Below are positions 7,128-15,455 of a DNA stretch of 27,890 nucleotides, in pieces. Below the pieces are notes generated by a model. That model was not told where the DNA came from. It did no database searches and worked only from the letters and a program-made list of their open reading frames with translations. Each line of letters opens with the position of its first letter. Within the stretch, counting starts at the first letter, position 1. The DNA is from Bacillota bacterium. GTDB taxonomy: Bacteria; Bacillota_I; Bacilli_A; Erysipelotrichales; Erysipelotrichaceae. The stretch spans positions 1-27,890 of the forward strand of contig JAEWFZ010000019.1 of the NCBI GenBank assembly GCA_023388535.1, written 5' to 3'. A program made the position numbers and the translations under genes.

Positions 7128-8237
7128 ATGTTAATGAAAGATTACATTCTACAAGCCCACAAAGTTGCTCTAGATAATATTGAGAAAAAAGAGCAATTAG
7201 TAGGGGCACTCGTTGACCAGTATTGTGATCTAAAACCGGAGAGACTATGGATTGTAGCCTCTGGTTCGTCCTACAACAGCACGTTATGTGCCCTGCCTTT
7301 ACTCAATCATTATCTTGGTGATCGAGTAAGACTTGTAGCGCCATTTACTTTTGCTTCTTATGAACACGAAAAGGTAAAATCCGACGATTTAGTTTTTGTG
7401 GTTTCTCAATCCGGATTTTCGACCAATGCTATTGAAGCCTTAGAGATTTTAAAAGGCAAAAACATCAAACGCATCGGTATTACTGGCAATGTAGAAAGTG
7501 ATTTCAAACATCACACGGACCTAATTGTAGATTATGGAAGTCAGATTGAAGAAGTCCATTATGTAACCCAAGGGGTAACGACACTGGTTGTTTTCTGGTT
7601 TGTGTTTGCTTTAGAAGCTAGTAAACGTCTAAATCAAATAACTGAAGAAGACTATCAAAAGGTGATGGATGAAATTAAAACTATCTTGAAAAAACATCCA
7701 GAGATTATTGAAACTTCAGACAAGTTCATTGACACTCATTTTATAAATTTACTTTCAAGTCAAATTGCATACTTCTGTGGAACAGGCTCCAATTATGGGA
7801 CCGCCGTAGAAGGTGCGTTAAAGTTTAGCGAAACGGTTCATATTCCATGTTTACCTTTAGAAACAGAAGAATACATTCATGGACCTAATTTACAATTATC
7901 ACCACAATACTCAATATTCTTATTAGCCAATGGCGATCATACTAACGAAAGAGTATGTACTATTTTTGAAGCGACTCGCGAAGTGACCAATAAGGTATAC
8001 TTATTTGCTTCTGAGGCCTGTGGTATCGAGGATGATCGCATTATGTTAGTACCAAAGCATACCGAACTACTAAATCCGTTAGTCTTTTTACCGGTAGTTC
8101 AAACCTTAACGAGTCGGGTCTATTCATACTTAGAACGTAAACAACATCCACTTTTAAATAAATTTAAAGAAATTGCTAAAAGTAAAACGGCTAACTATGT
8201 AGAAGATGATGGCGCGGTAACTGTACATGAAGCCTAA
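7128..8237 (+). CDS. Double-SIS sugar-phosphate isomerase/deaminase (GlmS-C/AgaS/FrlB-like)
   Basis: A 369-aa cytosolic protein with two SIS domains. The first (about 30-170) contains ASGSSYNS and VSQSGFSTNAIEAL, matching the phosphosugar-binding loops of the glucosamine-6-P synthase isomerase half. The second (about 200-340) contains CGTGSNYGTAVEGALKFSE and EEYIHGP, equivalent to the ALEGALKxKE and ELKHGP elements that hold the catalytic glutamate region. There is no glutaminase domain, so it should not make glucosamine-6-P from glutamine. Proteins of this kind are GlcN-6-P deaminases (NagB-II), AgaS, or fructoselysine-6-P deglycases (FrlB). It is followed by a NagA paralogue that overlaps its end by 11 nt, which favours an amino-sugar-phosphate substrate. 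Two in-frame ATGs (7128, 7134) follow AAAAGGAG; the first has ideal spacing. Confidence 0.82.
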   Translation: MLMKDYILQAHKVALDNIEKKEQLVGALVDQYCDLKPERLWIVASGSSYNSTLCALPLLNHYLGDRVRLVAPFTFASYEHEKVKSDDLVFVVSQSGFSTNAIEALEILKGKNIKRIGITGNVESDFKHHTDLIVDYGSQIEEVHYVTQGVTTLVVFWFVFALEASKRLNQITEEDYQKVMDEIKTILKKHPEIIETSDKFIDTHFINLLSSQIAYFCGTGSNYGTAVEGALKFSETVHIPCLPLETEEYIHGPNLQLSPQYSIFLLANGDHTNERVCTIFEATREVTNKVYLFASEACGIEDDRIMLVPKHTELLNPLVFLPVVQTLTSRVYSYLERKQHPLLNKFKEIAKSKTANYVEDDGAVTVHEA

Positions 8238-9432
8238 GTTTATAAAATCAAATAACATTTATACCGAAACAGGGAAAGTTGCTGGTATTTTAGAAATAGA
8301 AGACTCTAAGATAAAAGCTATCCATGATTCAAACCATCCAGTAGAATATGAAGATCATAGTGATGATTTAATTATTCCGGGGATGATTGAAATGCATATC
8401 CATGGTTATAAAGGATGGAGTGCTTTTTCTGATGATGTAGAACAAATCCGCGGTTTATCAAAAGCCTTACCTAGTGGTGGAATAACAGCTTATACACCAA
8501 CCGTACACTATAGCGATACGATTATTGGTAATGTTAAAGCAATAACCGAAGTTAGTGAAAAGCCTCTACACGGGGCAAGAATTTTAGGAACTCATTTTGA
8601 AGGACCTTTTATATCTTTAAAGCGTTTAGGTTCAGTACTTCCTAGTGAAGTTTTAAAACCAAGTGTTGAAGTTATGAAAGAATACTATGAAGCCGCCAAA
8701 GGAAAGGTGACTACGGTAACTATGGCACCGGAAGTAGAAGGTAGTGAACCTTTAATCGATTATCTTTTAGAAAAGGGCATCAATATTTGTTTAGGTCATA
8801 CCGACGCCACCTACGAAGAAGCTATGTGGGCTTTTAACAAAGGCGCTAACTTAACTCAGAAAACGGGGAATGCGATGCGAGGCATGCATCATCGTGAAAT
8901 GGGTACCGTTGGAGCCGCTTTATTGAATCCTGAGGTTTATAACGAGATTAATGGCGATCTAGCCCATGTCAACAAAGAGTTTGTTGAACTTTTCTATCGA
9001 GTAAAAGGCTACGAAAAACTTTGTATTGTTGCTGATGAAGGGGTTATGACTGGAATGAAAAAAGGAAAATACGATCTACCGGATCGTGGTATTTATCATG
9101 TTGGTCCAGACAATCTCTTACATATTGAAGACATGACGATAGATGGCGCCTTAGAATCAATGTATCGTGGTTTTGTAAACATGGTTACCGTGTTAAAGAT
9201 TCCAATCGAAGAAGCCTCTGTAATGGCGAGTCTAAATCCAGCTAAACTGCTAAAGATTGAAGAAACAAAAGGGAGTATCAAGGTTGGAAAAGATGCCGAT
9301 ATTTTAATCATTGATAATAATTACCAAATAAAAAAGACCTTTGTTGAAGGTCGTTTAATGTACGATATCGAGTCAGAAGAAGTGGTAGAAAATACTAAGA
9401 TGTATGAGTATCTTCTGGAAGAATACCACTAA
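8227..9432 (+). CDS. NagA-like deacetylase paralogue 1, active site altered
   Basis: A 401-aa amidohydrolase-fold protein close to N-acetylglucosamine-6-phosphate deacetylase. Present are HIHG (H57, H59), THFEGPF (E125, metal ligand), CLGHTDAT (H191), the HHREMGTVG loop, and the aspartate of VADEG in the place of the catalytic TDA. Two things differ from true NagA. The THLFNAM motif reads QKTGNAM, putting K212 where the second metal-binding histidine belongs. The DGxxAGS substrate motif near the C-terminus reads DGALESM. The enzyme probably acts on another amide or ester, or uses a single metal in another way. It overlaps the SIS gene by 11 nt at its start and the antisense yajC-like gene by 38 nt at its end. 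Confidence 0.8.
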   Translation: MKPKFIKSNNIYTETGKVAGILEIEDSKIKAIHDSNHPVEYEDHSDDLIIPGMIEMHIHGYKGWSAFSDDVEQIRGLSKALPSGGITAYTPTVHYSDTIIGNVKAITEVSEKPLHGARILGTHFEGPFISLKRLGSVLPSEVLKPSVEVMKEYYEAAKGKVTTVTMAPEVEGSEPLIDYLLEKGINICLGHTDATYEEAMWAFNKGANLTQKTGNAMRGMHHREMGTVGAALLNPEVYNEINGDLAHVNKEFVELFYRVKGYEKLCIVADEGVMTGMKKGKYDLPDRGIYHVGPDNLLHIEDMTIDGALESMYRGFVNMVTVLKIPIEEASVMASLNPAKLLKIEETKGSIKVGKDADILIIDNNYQIKKTFVEGRLMYDIESEEVVENTKMYEYLLEEYH

Positions 9433-9688
9433 TACCAAACTTCAAGGCTTCTATAATAACGCCATCAGCTAATTCTAGCTTGACATATTTCGGGCCAACC
9501 TCAATTACTTTAGCAATCATTTGGTTAAAGAAAACGCGTTGTCCGGGCTGAATTGAAATTTGCATAGTATGGAGTGATTCAAGTTGTTGCTTATATTGAT
9601 TAACCTGTTTTTGATAAATTACGATGTGATAGATTGACAATAAGACGATTCCAATAATACTACTGTAGATTATATATTCCCAATTCAT
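9395..9688 (-). CDS. YajC-like small membrane protein, antisense inside the PTS region
   Basis: The 97-aa protein has one N-terminal membrane helix (residues 5-24), a charged QxxxYKQQ linker, then a small beta domain with PGQRVFFNQMIAKVIEVG and YVKLELADGVIIEALKFGI. This is the layout of YajC, the accessory subunit of the Sec translocase, where the motif is usually GdxVvTxGGixGxVxxI. The family's GG is replaced by NQM. The ribosome binding site is GAGGT with good spacing. The gene is on the minus strand between nagA1 and IIB, and its last 38 nt overlap the nagA1 end tail to tail. A paralogue of housekeeping YajC is likely, but the divergence leaves function open. Confidence 0.65.
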   Translation of the reverse strand: MNWEYIIYSSIIGIVLLSIYHIVIYQKQVNQYKQQLESLHTMQISIQPGQRVFFNQMIAKVIEVGPKYVKLELADGVIIEALKFGISGILPEDTHTS

Positions 9689-9713
9689 AATAATACCTCG
9701 ATTCTATGAGGTA

Positions 9714-9742
9714 ATTATACCTAGTAAAAAACTTAAATACAA
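9714..9742 (-). promoter_or_regulatory. Promoter of the antisense yajC-like gene
   Basis: On the minus strand, -35 TTGTAT (9742-9737), a 17-nt spacer and a perfect -10 TATAAT (9719-9714). Transcription would start near 9707 and run into nagA1 from its 3' end. Imperfect repeats with AGGTA/TACCT arms surround the -10 box. Confidence 0.65.
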
Positions 9743-9762
9743 TTTGAAAAGGAGAGCTGTGT

Positions 9763-10248
9763 ATGAGTTACAACTATGACCACGTTAACATCAATCTTGC
9801 TCGAGTGGATAATCGATTAATCCACGGACAAGTCGGTATGGTGTGGACGAATCTATCCGGAGCTAACCTCATTTTAGTCGTGGATGATCCGGTTTCTGAA
9901 GATTCTTTTCAACAAGAATTAATGAAAATGACTGTCGCAACTACCGGTGTTGGTGTTCGCTTCTGGAAGGTTCAACAAACCATCGATAATATCTGGAAAG
10001 CCGCACCTTCTCAACGAATCTTCATTGTAACTAAAGATCCAATTGTGATGAATACTTTAGTACAAGCGGGAATTCCAATTAAAGAAGTAAATCTGGGCAA
10101 TATGCACGCAGCGCCTGGCAAACGGAAATACGTTAACGAGTATTTATATGTTGATGATGAAGATATGGCTGCTATCGAGGCAATGAAAGCTAAAGGTGTG
10201 TCGATTTCGGCACAAGTTTTACCAGATCAAAGAAAAATTGTAATTTAG
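9763..10248 (+). CDS. PTS mannose-family IIB component (system 2)
   Basis: A 161-aa cytosolic phosphotransfer domain with the classical loop RVDNRLIHGQVG; the phosphorylated residue is H21. The downstream VNLGNMHAAPGKR segment is the family's VNxGN motif. An N-terminal extension of about 8 residues (MSYNYDHV) precedes the usual start. Strong AAAAGGAG ribosome binding site. Only 74 nt separate it from the start of the opposite-strand yajC-like gene, and I see no promoter of its own there, so transcription probably comes through from nagA1. Confidence 0.92.
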   Translation: MSYNYDHVNINLARVDNRLIHGQVGMVWTNLSGANLILVVDDPVSEDSFQQELMKMTVATTGVGVRFWKVQQTIDNIWKAAPSQRIFIVTKDPIVMNTLVQAGIPIKEVNLGNMHAAPGKRKYVNEYLYVDDEDMAAIEAMKAKGVSISAQVLPDQRKIVI

Positions 10249-10299
10249 ATTTTAACCCTGGTGTGAGGGTGAAATATAGAAAGAGAGTGATGAAATTTT

Positions 10300-11091
10300 A
10301 TGGCTATTACTTTAACACAAGGAATAATGCTAGCATTAGTAGCGTTCATTTGTGGGATGGATTATGCTTGGGAAGCGTTCTTCATCTTTAGACCAATCGT
10401 CGTAGCGTTCTTCGCTGGTATCGTTCTAAATGACGTTCAGCTTGGACTCGCTGCGGGAGCTATTACTGAGTTGGCTTATATGGGCTTGCTCACCATTGGA
10501 GGTAACGTTCCTCCTAACCCATTAGTGGCAGGGATGATGACCGTCGTCATTGCCCATACTACCGGAGCTTCGCCAGAAGCGGCGTTAGGATTATCGCTTC
10601 CATTTGCCTTATTAATGCAATGGATTACGATTTTCTATAACTCCAGTTTCGCAGGCTTCTTACACCCATTAGATCGCATGGCAGAAAATGCAGAAACTAA
10701 GAGATTTATGCGCTTAGTACTAATGGGTACCGTTATTGTTGGAGCTACCTACGCGGTTGTGGTCTTCTTATCGGCCTATGCTATGCAAAGACCAATTCAA
10801 GCCTTTGTTGAATCTTTCCCAGTTTGGTTAGTTCACGGCTTTGAAGTGGCTGGTGGAATCTTACCAGGAGTAGGTTTGGCGTTATTATTACGTTCAATGC
10901 TTAACATCAACAACGCGCCATATCTAGTTTTCGGATTTGTTATGGCTACATTTATGAACCTTAATGGTATCTTACCGGTTGCTCTAGTTGCTGCGGGTAT
11001 GGCATTACTTGGTTATCTAAGGGATGTTAAAGCCGCGAAAGCAGGGAATCAAGTAATACAACAAGGAGGTGGAGAGCATGAAGGTATCTAG
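10300..11091 (+). CDS. PTS mannose-family IIC component (system 2)
   Basis: A 263-aa polytopic membrane protein of the mannose-sorbose IIC family. Visible are FRPIVVAFFAGIVLNDVQLG near the N-terminus, AGAITELAYMGLLTIGGNVPPNP in the pore region, and HPLDRMAENA in a cytosolic loop. The NVPPNP variant and the closeness to AgaW-type proteins suggest an amino sugar of the N-acetylgalactosamine/galactosamine class, but this is weak. Its 3' end carries the ribosome binding site of IID and the genes overlap by 14 nt. Confidence 0.92.
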   Translation: MAITLTQGIMLALVAFICGMDYAWEAFFIFRPIVVAFFAGIVLNDVQLGLAAGAITELAYMGLLTIGGNVPPNPLVAGMMTVVIAHTTGASPEAALGLSLPFALLMQWITIFYNSSFAGFLHPLDRMAENAETKRFMRLVLMGTVIVGATYAVVVFLSAYAMQRPIQAFVESFPVWLVHGFEVAGGILPGVGLALLLRSMLNINNAPYLVFGFVMATFMNLNGILPVALVAAGMALLGYLRDVKAAKAGNQVIQQGGGEHEGI

Positions 11092-11869
11092 AGGAAAAAT
11101 TGAAAATAAAGATTTAATTAAATTAGGTCTTCATTCACTCTACGCACAATCATTATTTAGTTTTGAGCGGATGCAAGCCCCAGGTATCACCGCGGGCATG
11201 ATTCCAGCGTTCGAAAAGATTTATGGAGACAATAAAGAAGAAATCGCCGCCGCGATGGTTAATAATATGAGTTTTATTAACACGGAGCCGCACGCAATTA
11301 CTTTCATACAAGGTCTTATTGTATCTTTAGAAGAAGCTGGTGAAGATCGTGAATTAATCCTTAATATAAGAACAGCCTTATTCGGTCCTTTAGCTGGACT
11401 AGGAGATGCTGTATTCTGGTTTACTTTACTACCAATTTCTGCAGCGATTGCTGTATCCTTTAACCAACAAGGCTCGGTTCTTGGTCCAATCATTTATATG
11501 GCCATCTGGGCTGTATTAGCATTATCAAGAATCTGGTTTGGTCAATTAGGTTATCGTTTAGGGGTAAACTCTATTGACACCTTACGTGAAAACGGCCCGG
11601 CTATTACCAAAGCCGCAGGTTTACTAGGGGTCATGGTAGTTGGTGGTTTAATCCCAGCCTATGTTAATTTGTCTTTCCCAGAAAGTCTAAAACTCTTTGA
11701 TACCGTTGGTGTTCAAAGTATTTTTGACTCCATTTTACCGAACCTTTTACCGTTATCGGTAGTTCTGTTTATGTACTGGTTATTTAGACAGAAAAGAGTT
11801 CCTGTGGTGGTAGTAATTCTAGGAATTATTATTTTCTCCATTGTGATGTCTTTCTTAGGTGTTCTATAA
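11078..11869 (+). CDS. PTS mannose-family IID component (system 2)
   Basis: A 263-aa membrane protein of the IID family. Marks are SFERMQAPGITAGMIP, FINTEPH, and the conserved LFGPLAGLGDAVFW motif, followed by C-terminal helices. I chose the ATG at 11078 because AAGGAGGT (11063-11070) is ideally placed for it. An in-frame GTG at 11069 lies inside that ribosome binding site and is unlikely. No IIA follows; the operon ends here with two hairpins. IIA must come from 4123, 21451 or elsewhere in the genome. Confidence 0.92.
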   Translation: MKVSRGKIENKDLIKLGLHSLYAQSLFSFERMQAPGITAGMIPAFEKIYGDNKEEIAAAMVNNMSFINTEPHAITFIQGLIVSLEEAGEDRELILNIRTALFGPLAGLGDAVFWFTLLPISAAIAVSFNQQGSVLGPIIYMAIWAVLALSRIWFGQLGYRLGVNSIDTLRENGPAITKAAGLLGVMVVGGLIPAYVNLSFPESLKLFDTVGVQSIFDSILPNLLPLSVVLFMYWLFRQKRVPVVVVILGIIIFSIVMSFLGVL

Positions 11870-11880
11870 AGAAACATTGA

Positions 11881-11908
11881 AAGTAATATAATCACACCAA
11901 TATTACTT
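11881..11908 (+). other. AT-rich hairpin after PTS IID
   Basis: AAGTAATAT (11881-11889) and ATATTACTT (11900-11908) are perfect 9-bp arms around a 10-nt loop, directly after the IID stop. It is too AT-rich and lacks a T-tract for a classical terminator; it may stabilise the 3' end upstream of the next hairpin. Confidence 0.4.
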
Positions 11909-11937
11909 AATAACACCTATTGAATTAGTATCCAATC

Positions 11938-11966
11938 AAAAACTCCCATTCTATCTGGGAGTTTTT
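11938..11966. terminator. Bidirectional terminator between convergent operons
   Basis: AAAAACTCCCA (11938-11948) and TGGGAGTTTTT (11956-11966) form a perfect 11-bp stem with a 7-nt loop and A/T tracts on both sides. It can end transcription from the PTS system 2 operon and from the glycyl-radical operon coming the other way. Confidence 0.85.
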
Positions 11967-11974
11967 CTGTGTAT

Positions 11975-12883
11975 TTAACCACCTATCGTTACCGTAAGCC
12001 CCTTGCTTTTAGCATAGCTATAGGCACTATCTAATAGATTTTGATCTAGTTGAATTCCTTTTTTCATGGGATAGTTAAGACCAAGATTATAATATTTCCC
12101 TTCACCATAACTATGATATTTCAAAATATCTAATTGTTTTACCGATGATCCTAAGGAATCAACAAAATCAATCCTTTGTTTAATATCATCGATATCATCG
12201 TTATGCTCGGGGATTAGCACCAGTCTTACAATCATCGGCTTCTTATGTTTTGCGATTAACTTAGCATTTTCTAGTATTAAGTGATTATCAACGCCGGTAT
12301 TTTTAAGATGCGAATCATTATCAATACCTTTTATATCAAATAAAACCAAATCAAATACTTCAAGCAACCGCTCCATCGTTTTTGAAGATAAACGGCCAGC
12401 GGTATCTAAACAAGTATGGATTCCATGTGTTTTTAAAGCTTTAGCGACTTGATAAATAAATTCAGCCTGTAACCCAGCTTCTCCACCAGAAAAAGTTACT
12501 CCACCTTGACCAATCTCATAAAACTCTTTATCTCTTAAAAGTCGTTGCACCAGTTCATCGACAAGATAGGACTTACCGATGCGTTCATAAGCATTAAAAG
12601 GGCATAGTTCGACCATCTCATCGAGATTAGTACATAGTTCTCGATTAATCGAAACGCCAACCTCAGCGAGTTGAATGGAGTTATTAGCCGCTTTTTGGAC
12701 ACAGAGTCCGCACTGTTGACAACGATCGTTAAAGTGAAAAACTTGAGTCTTCATTTCCAGGTTTTCTGGGTTCGAACACCATTTACAGCGTAAATTACAA
12801 CCCATCATAAAAACCGTAGTTCTTAGACCAGGACCGTCGTGCGTGCTATAACTCTGAATTCTTGAGACTAAACCTTTGGTCAT
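11975..12883 (-). CDS. Glycyl-radical enzyme activating enzyme (radical SAM)
   Basis: A 302-aa iron-sulfur protein that uses S-adenosylmethionine to place the radical on the glycine of the partner enzyme. The radical-SAM motif CNLRCKWC gives C29, C33 and C36. A ferredoxin-like insert with CQQCGLC and a later C...CPF follows, typical of activases of the non-PFL glycyl-radical enzymes. GGVTFSGGEAGLQ is the SAM-binding GGE motif. The N-terminal SYSTHDGPGLRTTVFMMGC is a family signature. Its start overlaps the stop of the enzyme gene by one base (TAATG), so the two are translationally coupled. Confidence 0.92.
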   Translation of the reverse strand: MTKGLVSRIQSYSTHDGPGLRTTVFMMGCNLRCKWCSNPENLEMKTQVFHFNDRCQQCGLCVQKAANNSIQLAEVGVSINRELCTNLDEMVELCPFNAYERIGKSYLVDELVQRLLRDKEFYEIGQGGVTFSGGEAGLQAEFIYQVAKALKTHGIHTCLDTAGRLSSKTMERLLEVFDLVLFDIKGIDNDSHLKNTGVDNHLILENAKLIAKHKKPMIVRLVLIPEHNDDIDDIKQRIDFVDSLGSSVKQLDILKYHSYGEGKYYNLGLNYPMKKGIQLDQNLLDSAYSYAKSKGLTVTIGG

Positions 12884-15306
12884 TAAAGCGACAACTCCGT
12901 CCGAGCGATGATAGCGTCTTGAGCCTCAGGCATTAAGGTAGAGAACAAAGCACAATACCCAGCCACTCTAACCATTAAGTCTGGATACAATTCAGGATTG
13001 GCTTTAGCCGCTCTTAACGTATTGGAGTCCATGATATTAAATTGATTATGGAAAATATTCTTATAACATCCAACCTCAATAAAATTAGCGAATTTCTCAA
13101 GATTAACATCGCCTTCCAAAGACATTGGTGAGAATTTCATATTTAATAATTGACCACCAGCCATCCGTTTATTTGGAAGTTTGGAAACGGAGTTAATCAC
13201 CGCGGTTGGACCTTCTTTATCCGCAGATAAACAAGGGGAACAACCTTCGTTCAATGGCATGCCCGATAAACGACCATCTGGGGTAGCACCAACTTCAAAT
13301 CCGTTAGGAACATAAGAAGTAATATTGGAAGTGGACATCGTATAACCACAACCGAATGGTCCCTGACCATAACGATCGGTTTTTAATTCTGGCAATAAAT
13401 CTAAATAAGATTCATAGACCTTGGCCGTAATCGAATCCACATAATCATCATCGTTACCAAATTTAGGGGCGCTCTTTAATAGTTTACGGATTCTTGCGTT
13501 TTCAAGACCTTCGAAGTTTTCTAATAAGGCTTTTTGAATTTCTTGTAAAGTTAATACCTTATCGTCAAAGACTAATTTTTTAATAGCCGCTAAACTATCG
13601 CCAACTACGGAAGGACCGGTGTTAGAAGAACTGACAAAATCATATTCAGAGCCACCATTTTTCAGCGTCTTACCTCGAGCCAAACTATGATTAATCATAG
13701 AGGAAGCAAAGGCATCGCTATCAAAAACCTTCAACGAACGATCACAGACCAAATCACAATCAATCGCAAGTTTGGTATAGAAAGCTAATAAGGTTTCCCA
13801 GGCTTGAAAAACTTCTTCATAGGATTGATAGTTGATCTCAGAACCGGCTTTACCATTTAGTTTGACCAGTTGAATGGACGATTGTGGATCTTGCCCATTA
13901 AACATAACCAATTCAATAATTTTACCAAAATTGACATAAGTCATGCCCGTAGCTCGGTGCCCCCAGCGACCAGGAATTCCGATTTCAACACAACCGATGG
14001 ACGAGTACTCGCGTGCGATTTCTTCACTTAAACCTAACGACATCATCGCTGGTATACAGACTTCATCATAGAAAATAGCTGGCATACCAAATCCTTTACG
14101 GATTAATTTAGCCACGGTATTGATAAATTCTTTAGGACTATCTTTATGTACTCTAGCACTAAGATTAGGTTCAGGAAAACCAGTTAAGGCCATGGCTTCT
14201 AAACAGAGATAGGAGATGTCATTGGTTCCGTCACTACCGTCCGGTCTTAACCCGCCAACATTCAAATTAGAATATAAAGGATAACCGCCACTATATTGAG
14301 TATGACCCCAGGGACGTACTTTGTTGGCACTATTGGCCATGATAAAGAAATGGGTAATAATTTCTAGGGCTTTTTCTTGAGAGATAATATGGTTATCAAT
14401 ATCATGTTTATAAAATTCATAAGTATATTGGTCAAAACGTCCAAAAGAGAAACTATGACCATTACTTTCAAGCATCATCAAAATATGAGATAGATAAACA
14501 AGTTCAACCGCTTCTAAAAACGAATTTGGTTTCCCATTAGCAAGATTTTCAAACATTTCCTGCATGGTTTTTAGCTCTTTAACGCGCTTTAAATCGGTTG
14601 TTGCTTGGGCTTCTTGTTTTGCTAGTTGACTAAATCGTTTACAGTAACTAATCGCACCATCCATGGAAATGATGGTGGCCTGATAATAGTCTATTTGATC
14701 TTGGGTTAGGTCGGGAGAACTAATTAAATAGTTTTCTGCCAGATTACGTAAACCGACAAAACCATTTTCCAAAACAAAGTCATAATTAGGGATAATATGA
14801 CCATCACCAGACATACTAATGCCTCCGCGATGGAGCACTCCTTGTTTTTCAGCTTCAAAATTTATTTTAGGTAAATTACGTAATACCTCATCTTGATGGG
14901 TTTTGCCTTTCCAGTATGGATAAATTTCTCTTATAATTTCTTTGGTTTCTTCACTTATTTCAAAACGATCACCAGTACGTTTATCCATTTCATCCAGTTC
15001 TTCAACCAGCCATTCAATGGAATACTCAGGGAAAACAGGGGCTGCGAAATTTGAACTGGCTTGGTTACCAGCGATGATCATATTTGGATGGATATAGATG
15101 TCCATCTCTTCTAAGGTACGGGCAAAAGCCTTCGCTTTGCGAAGAATCATCGGTTCATTTTCGGTTTCCTTAAAGACTTCAGTTACGATTTGAGCACGTT
15201 GTGGACAAACCGTAGCTACCCGTTTGAACATAGCCTCGGTGGCTACCTTAATTCGCTCAAAATCACAGTCATTGTTAGTTGGTCTAAATTTTAATAAATT
15301 GTTCAT
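12883..15306 (-). CDS. Glycyl-radical enzyme, YbiW/PflD-like subgroup
   Basis: 807 aa from the ATG at 15306, chosen because GGGAGG precedes it and the predicted promoter lies just upstream; a longer reading frame would run through that promoter. The thiyl cysteine is C439 in SSIGCVEIGIPG, and the radical glycine is G783 in RVAGYC near the C-terminus. There is one active-site cysteine, not the Cys-Cys pair of pyruvate formate-lyase, so this is not formate C-acetyltransferase. GCVEIGIPGRWGHRATGM closely resembles the E. coli YbiW (PflF) loop as I recall it. From unverified memory, recent work assigns YbiW-type enzymes to 1,5-anhydroglucitol-6-phosphate. The substrate here is open, though a phosphorylated sugar derivative fits the context. 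It should be active only without oxygen. Confidence 0.88.
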   Translation of the reverse strand: MNNLLKFRPTNNDCDFERIKVATEAMFKRVATVCPQRAQIVTEVFKETENEPMILRKAKAFARTLEEMDIYIHPNMIIAGNQASSNFAAPVFPEYSIEWLVEELDEMDKRTGDRFEISEETKEIIREIYPYWKGKTHQDEVLRNLPKINFEAEKQGVLHRGGISMSGDGHIIPNYDFVLENGFVGLRNLAENYLISSPDLTQDQIDYYQATIISMDGAISYCKRFSQLAKQEAQATTDLKRVKELKTMQEMFENLANGKPNSFLEAVELVYLSHILMMLESNGHSFSFGRFDQYTYEFYKHDIDNHIISQEKALEIITHFFIMANSANKVRPWGHTQYSGGYPLYSNLNVGGLRPDGSDGTNDISYLCLEAMALTGFPEPNLSARVHKDSPKEFINTVAKLIRKGFGMPAIFYDEVCIPAMMSLGLSEEIAREYSSIGCVEIGIPGRWGHRATGMTYVNFGKIIELVMFNGQDPQSSIQLVKLNGKAGSEINYQSYEEVFQAWETLLAFYTKLAIDCDLVCDRSLKVFDSDAFASSMINHSLARGKTLKNGGSEYDFVSSSNTGPSVVGDSLAAIKKLVFDDKVLTLQEIQKALLENFEGLENARIRKLLKSAPKFGNDDDYVDSITAKVYESYLDLLPELKTDRYGQGPFGCGYTMSTSNITSYVPNGFEVGATPDGRLSGMPLNEGCSPCLSADKEGPTAVINSVSKLPNKRMAGGQLLNMKFSPMSLEGDVNLEKFANFIEVGCYKNIFHNQFNIMDSNTLRAAKANPELYPDLMVRVAGYCALFSTLMPEAQDAIIARTELSL

Positions 15307-15330
15307 AAACAACCTCCCATAAGCAAGTTT

Positions 15331-15359
15331 ATAGTACCATTTGAATAATTTGATAACAA
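15331..15359 (-). promoter_or_regulatory. Promoter of the glycyl-radical operon
   Basis: On the minus strand, TTGTTA (15359-15354), a 17-nt spacer and TACTAT (15336-15331). Transcription would start near 15324, giving a leader of about 18 nt to the ATG at 15306. The 8-mer ATAAGCAA at 15319-15326 lies on the start site and recurs upstream of the divergent genes. Confidence 0.55.
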
Positions 15360-15423
15360 TTGAAAAATCGAACAAAACACATTAATTTGTGCTATAAATG
15401 GCGATAAAACGTTAATATTTGGA

Positions 15424-15440
15424 AAAGGACATGTTCCTTT
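15424..15440. promoter_or_regulatory. Palindrome between the DeoR gene and the glycyl-radical gene
   Basis: AAAGGA and TCCTTT arms around CATGT. It lies after the DeoR stop and about 65 bp upstream of the glycyl-radical promoter. It may be an operator or a weak terminator for the DeoR gene. Confidence 0.3.
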
Positions 15441-15455
15441 GTGTGATGTTGTTCT

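Noticed and set aside
7128..8237. Annotation as glucosamine-fructose-6-phosphate aminotransferase
   Set aside because: The glutaminase domain with its N-terminal cysteine is absent; only the isomerase-type SIS pair is present.
11069..11077. GTG start of PTS IID at 11069
   Set aside because: The GTG lies within the AAGGAGGT-G ribosome binding site that fits the ATG at 11078.
12883..15306. Annotation as pyruvate formate-lyase
   Set aside because: The active site has a single cysteine (IGCVEI), not the Cys-Cys pair needed by formate C-acetyltransferase.
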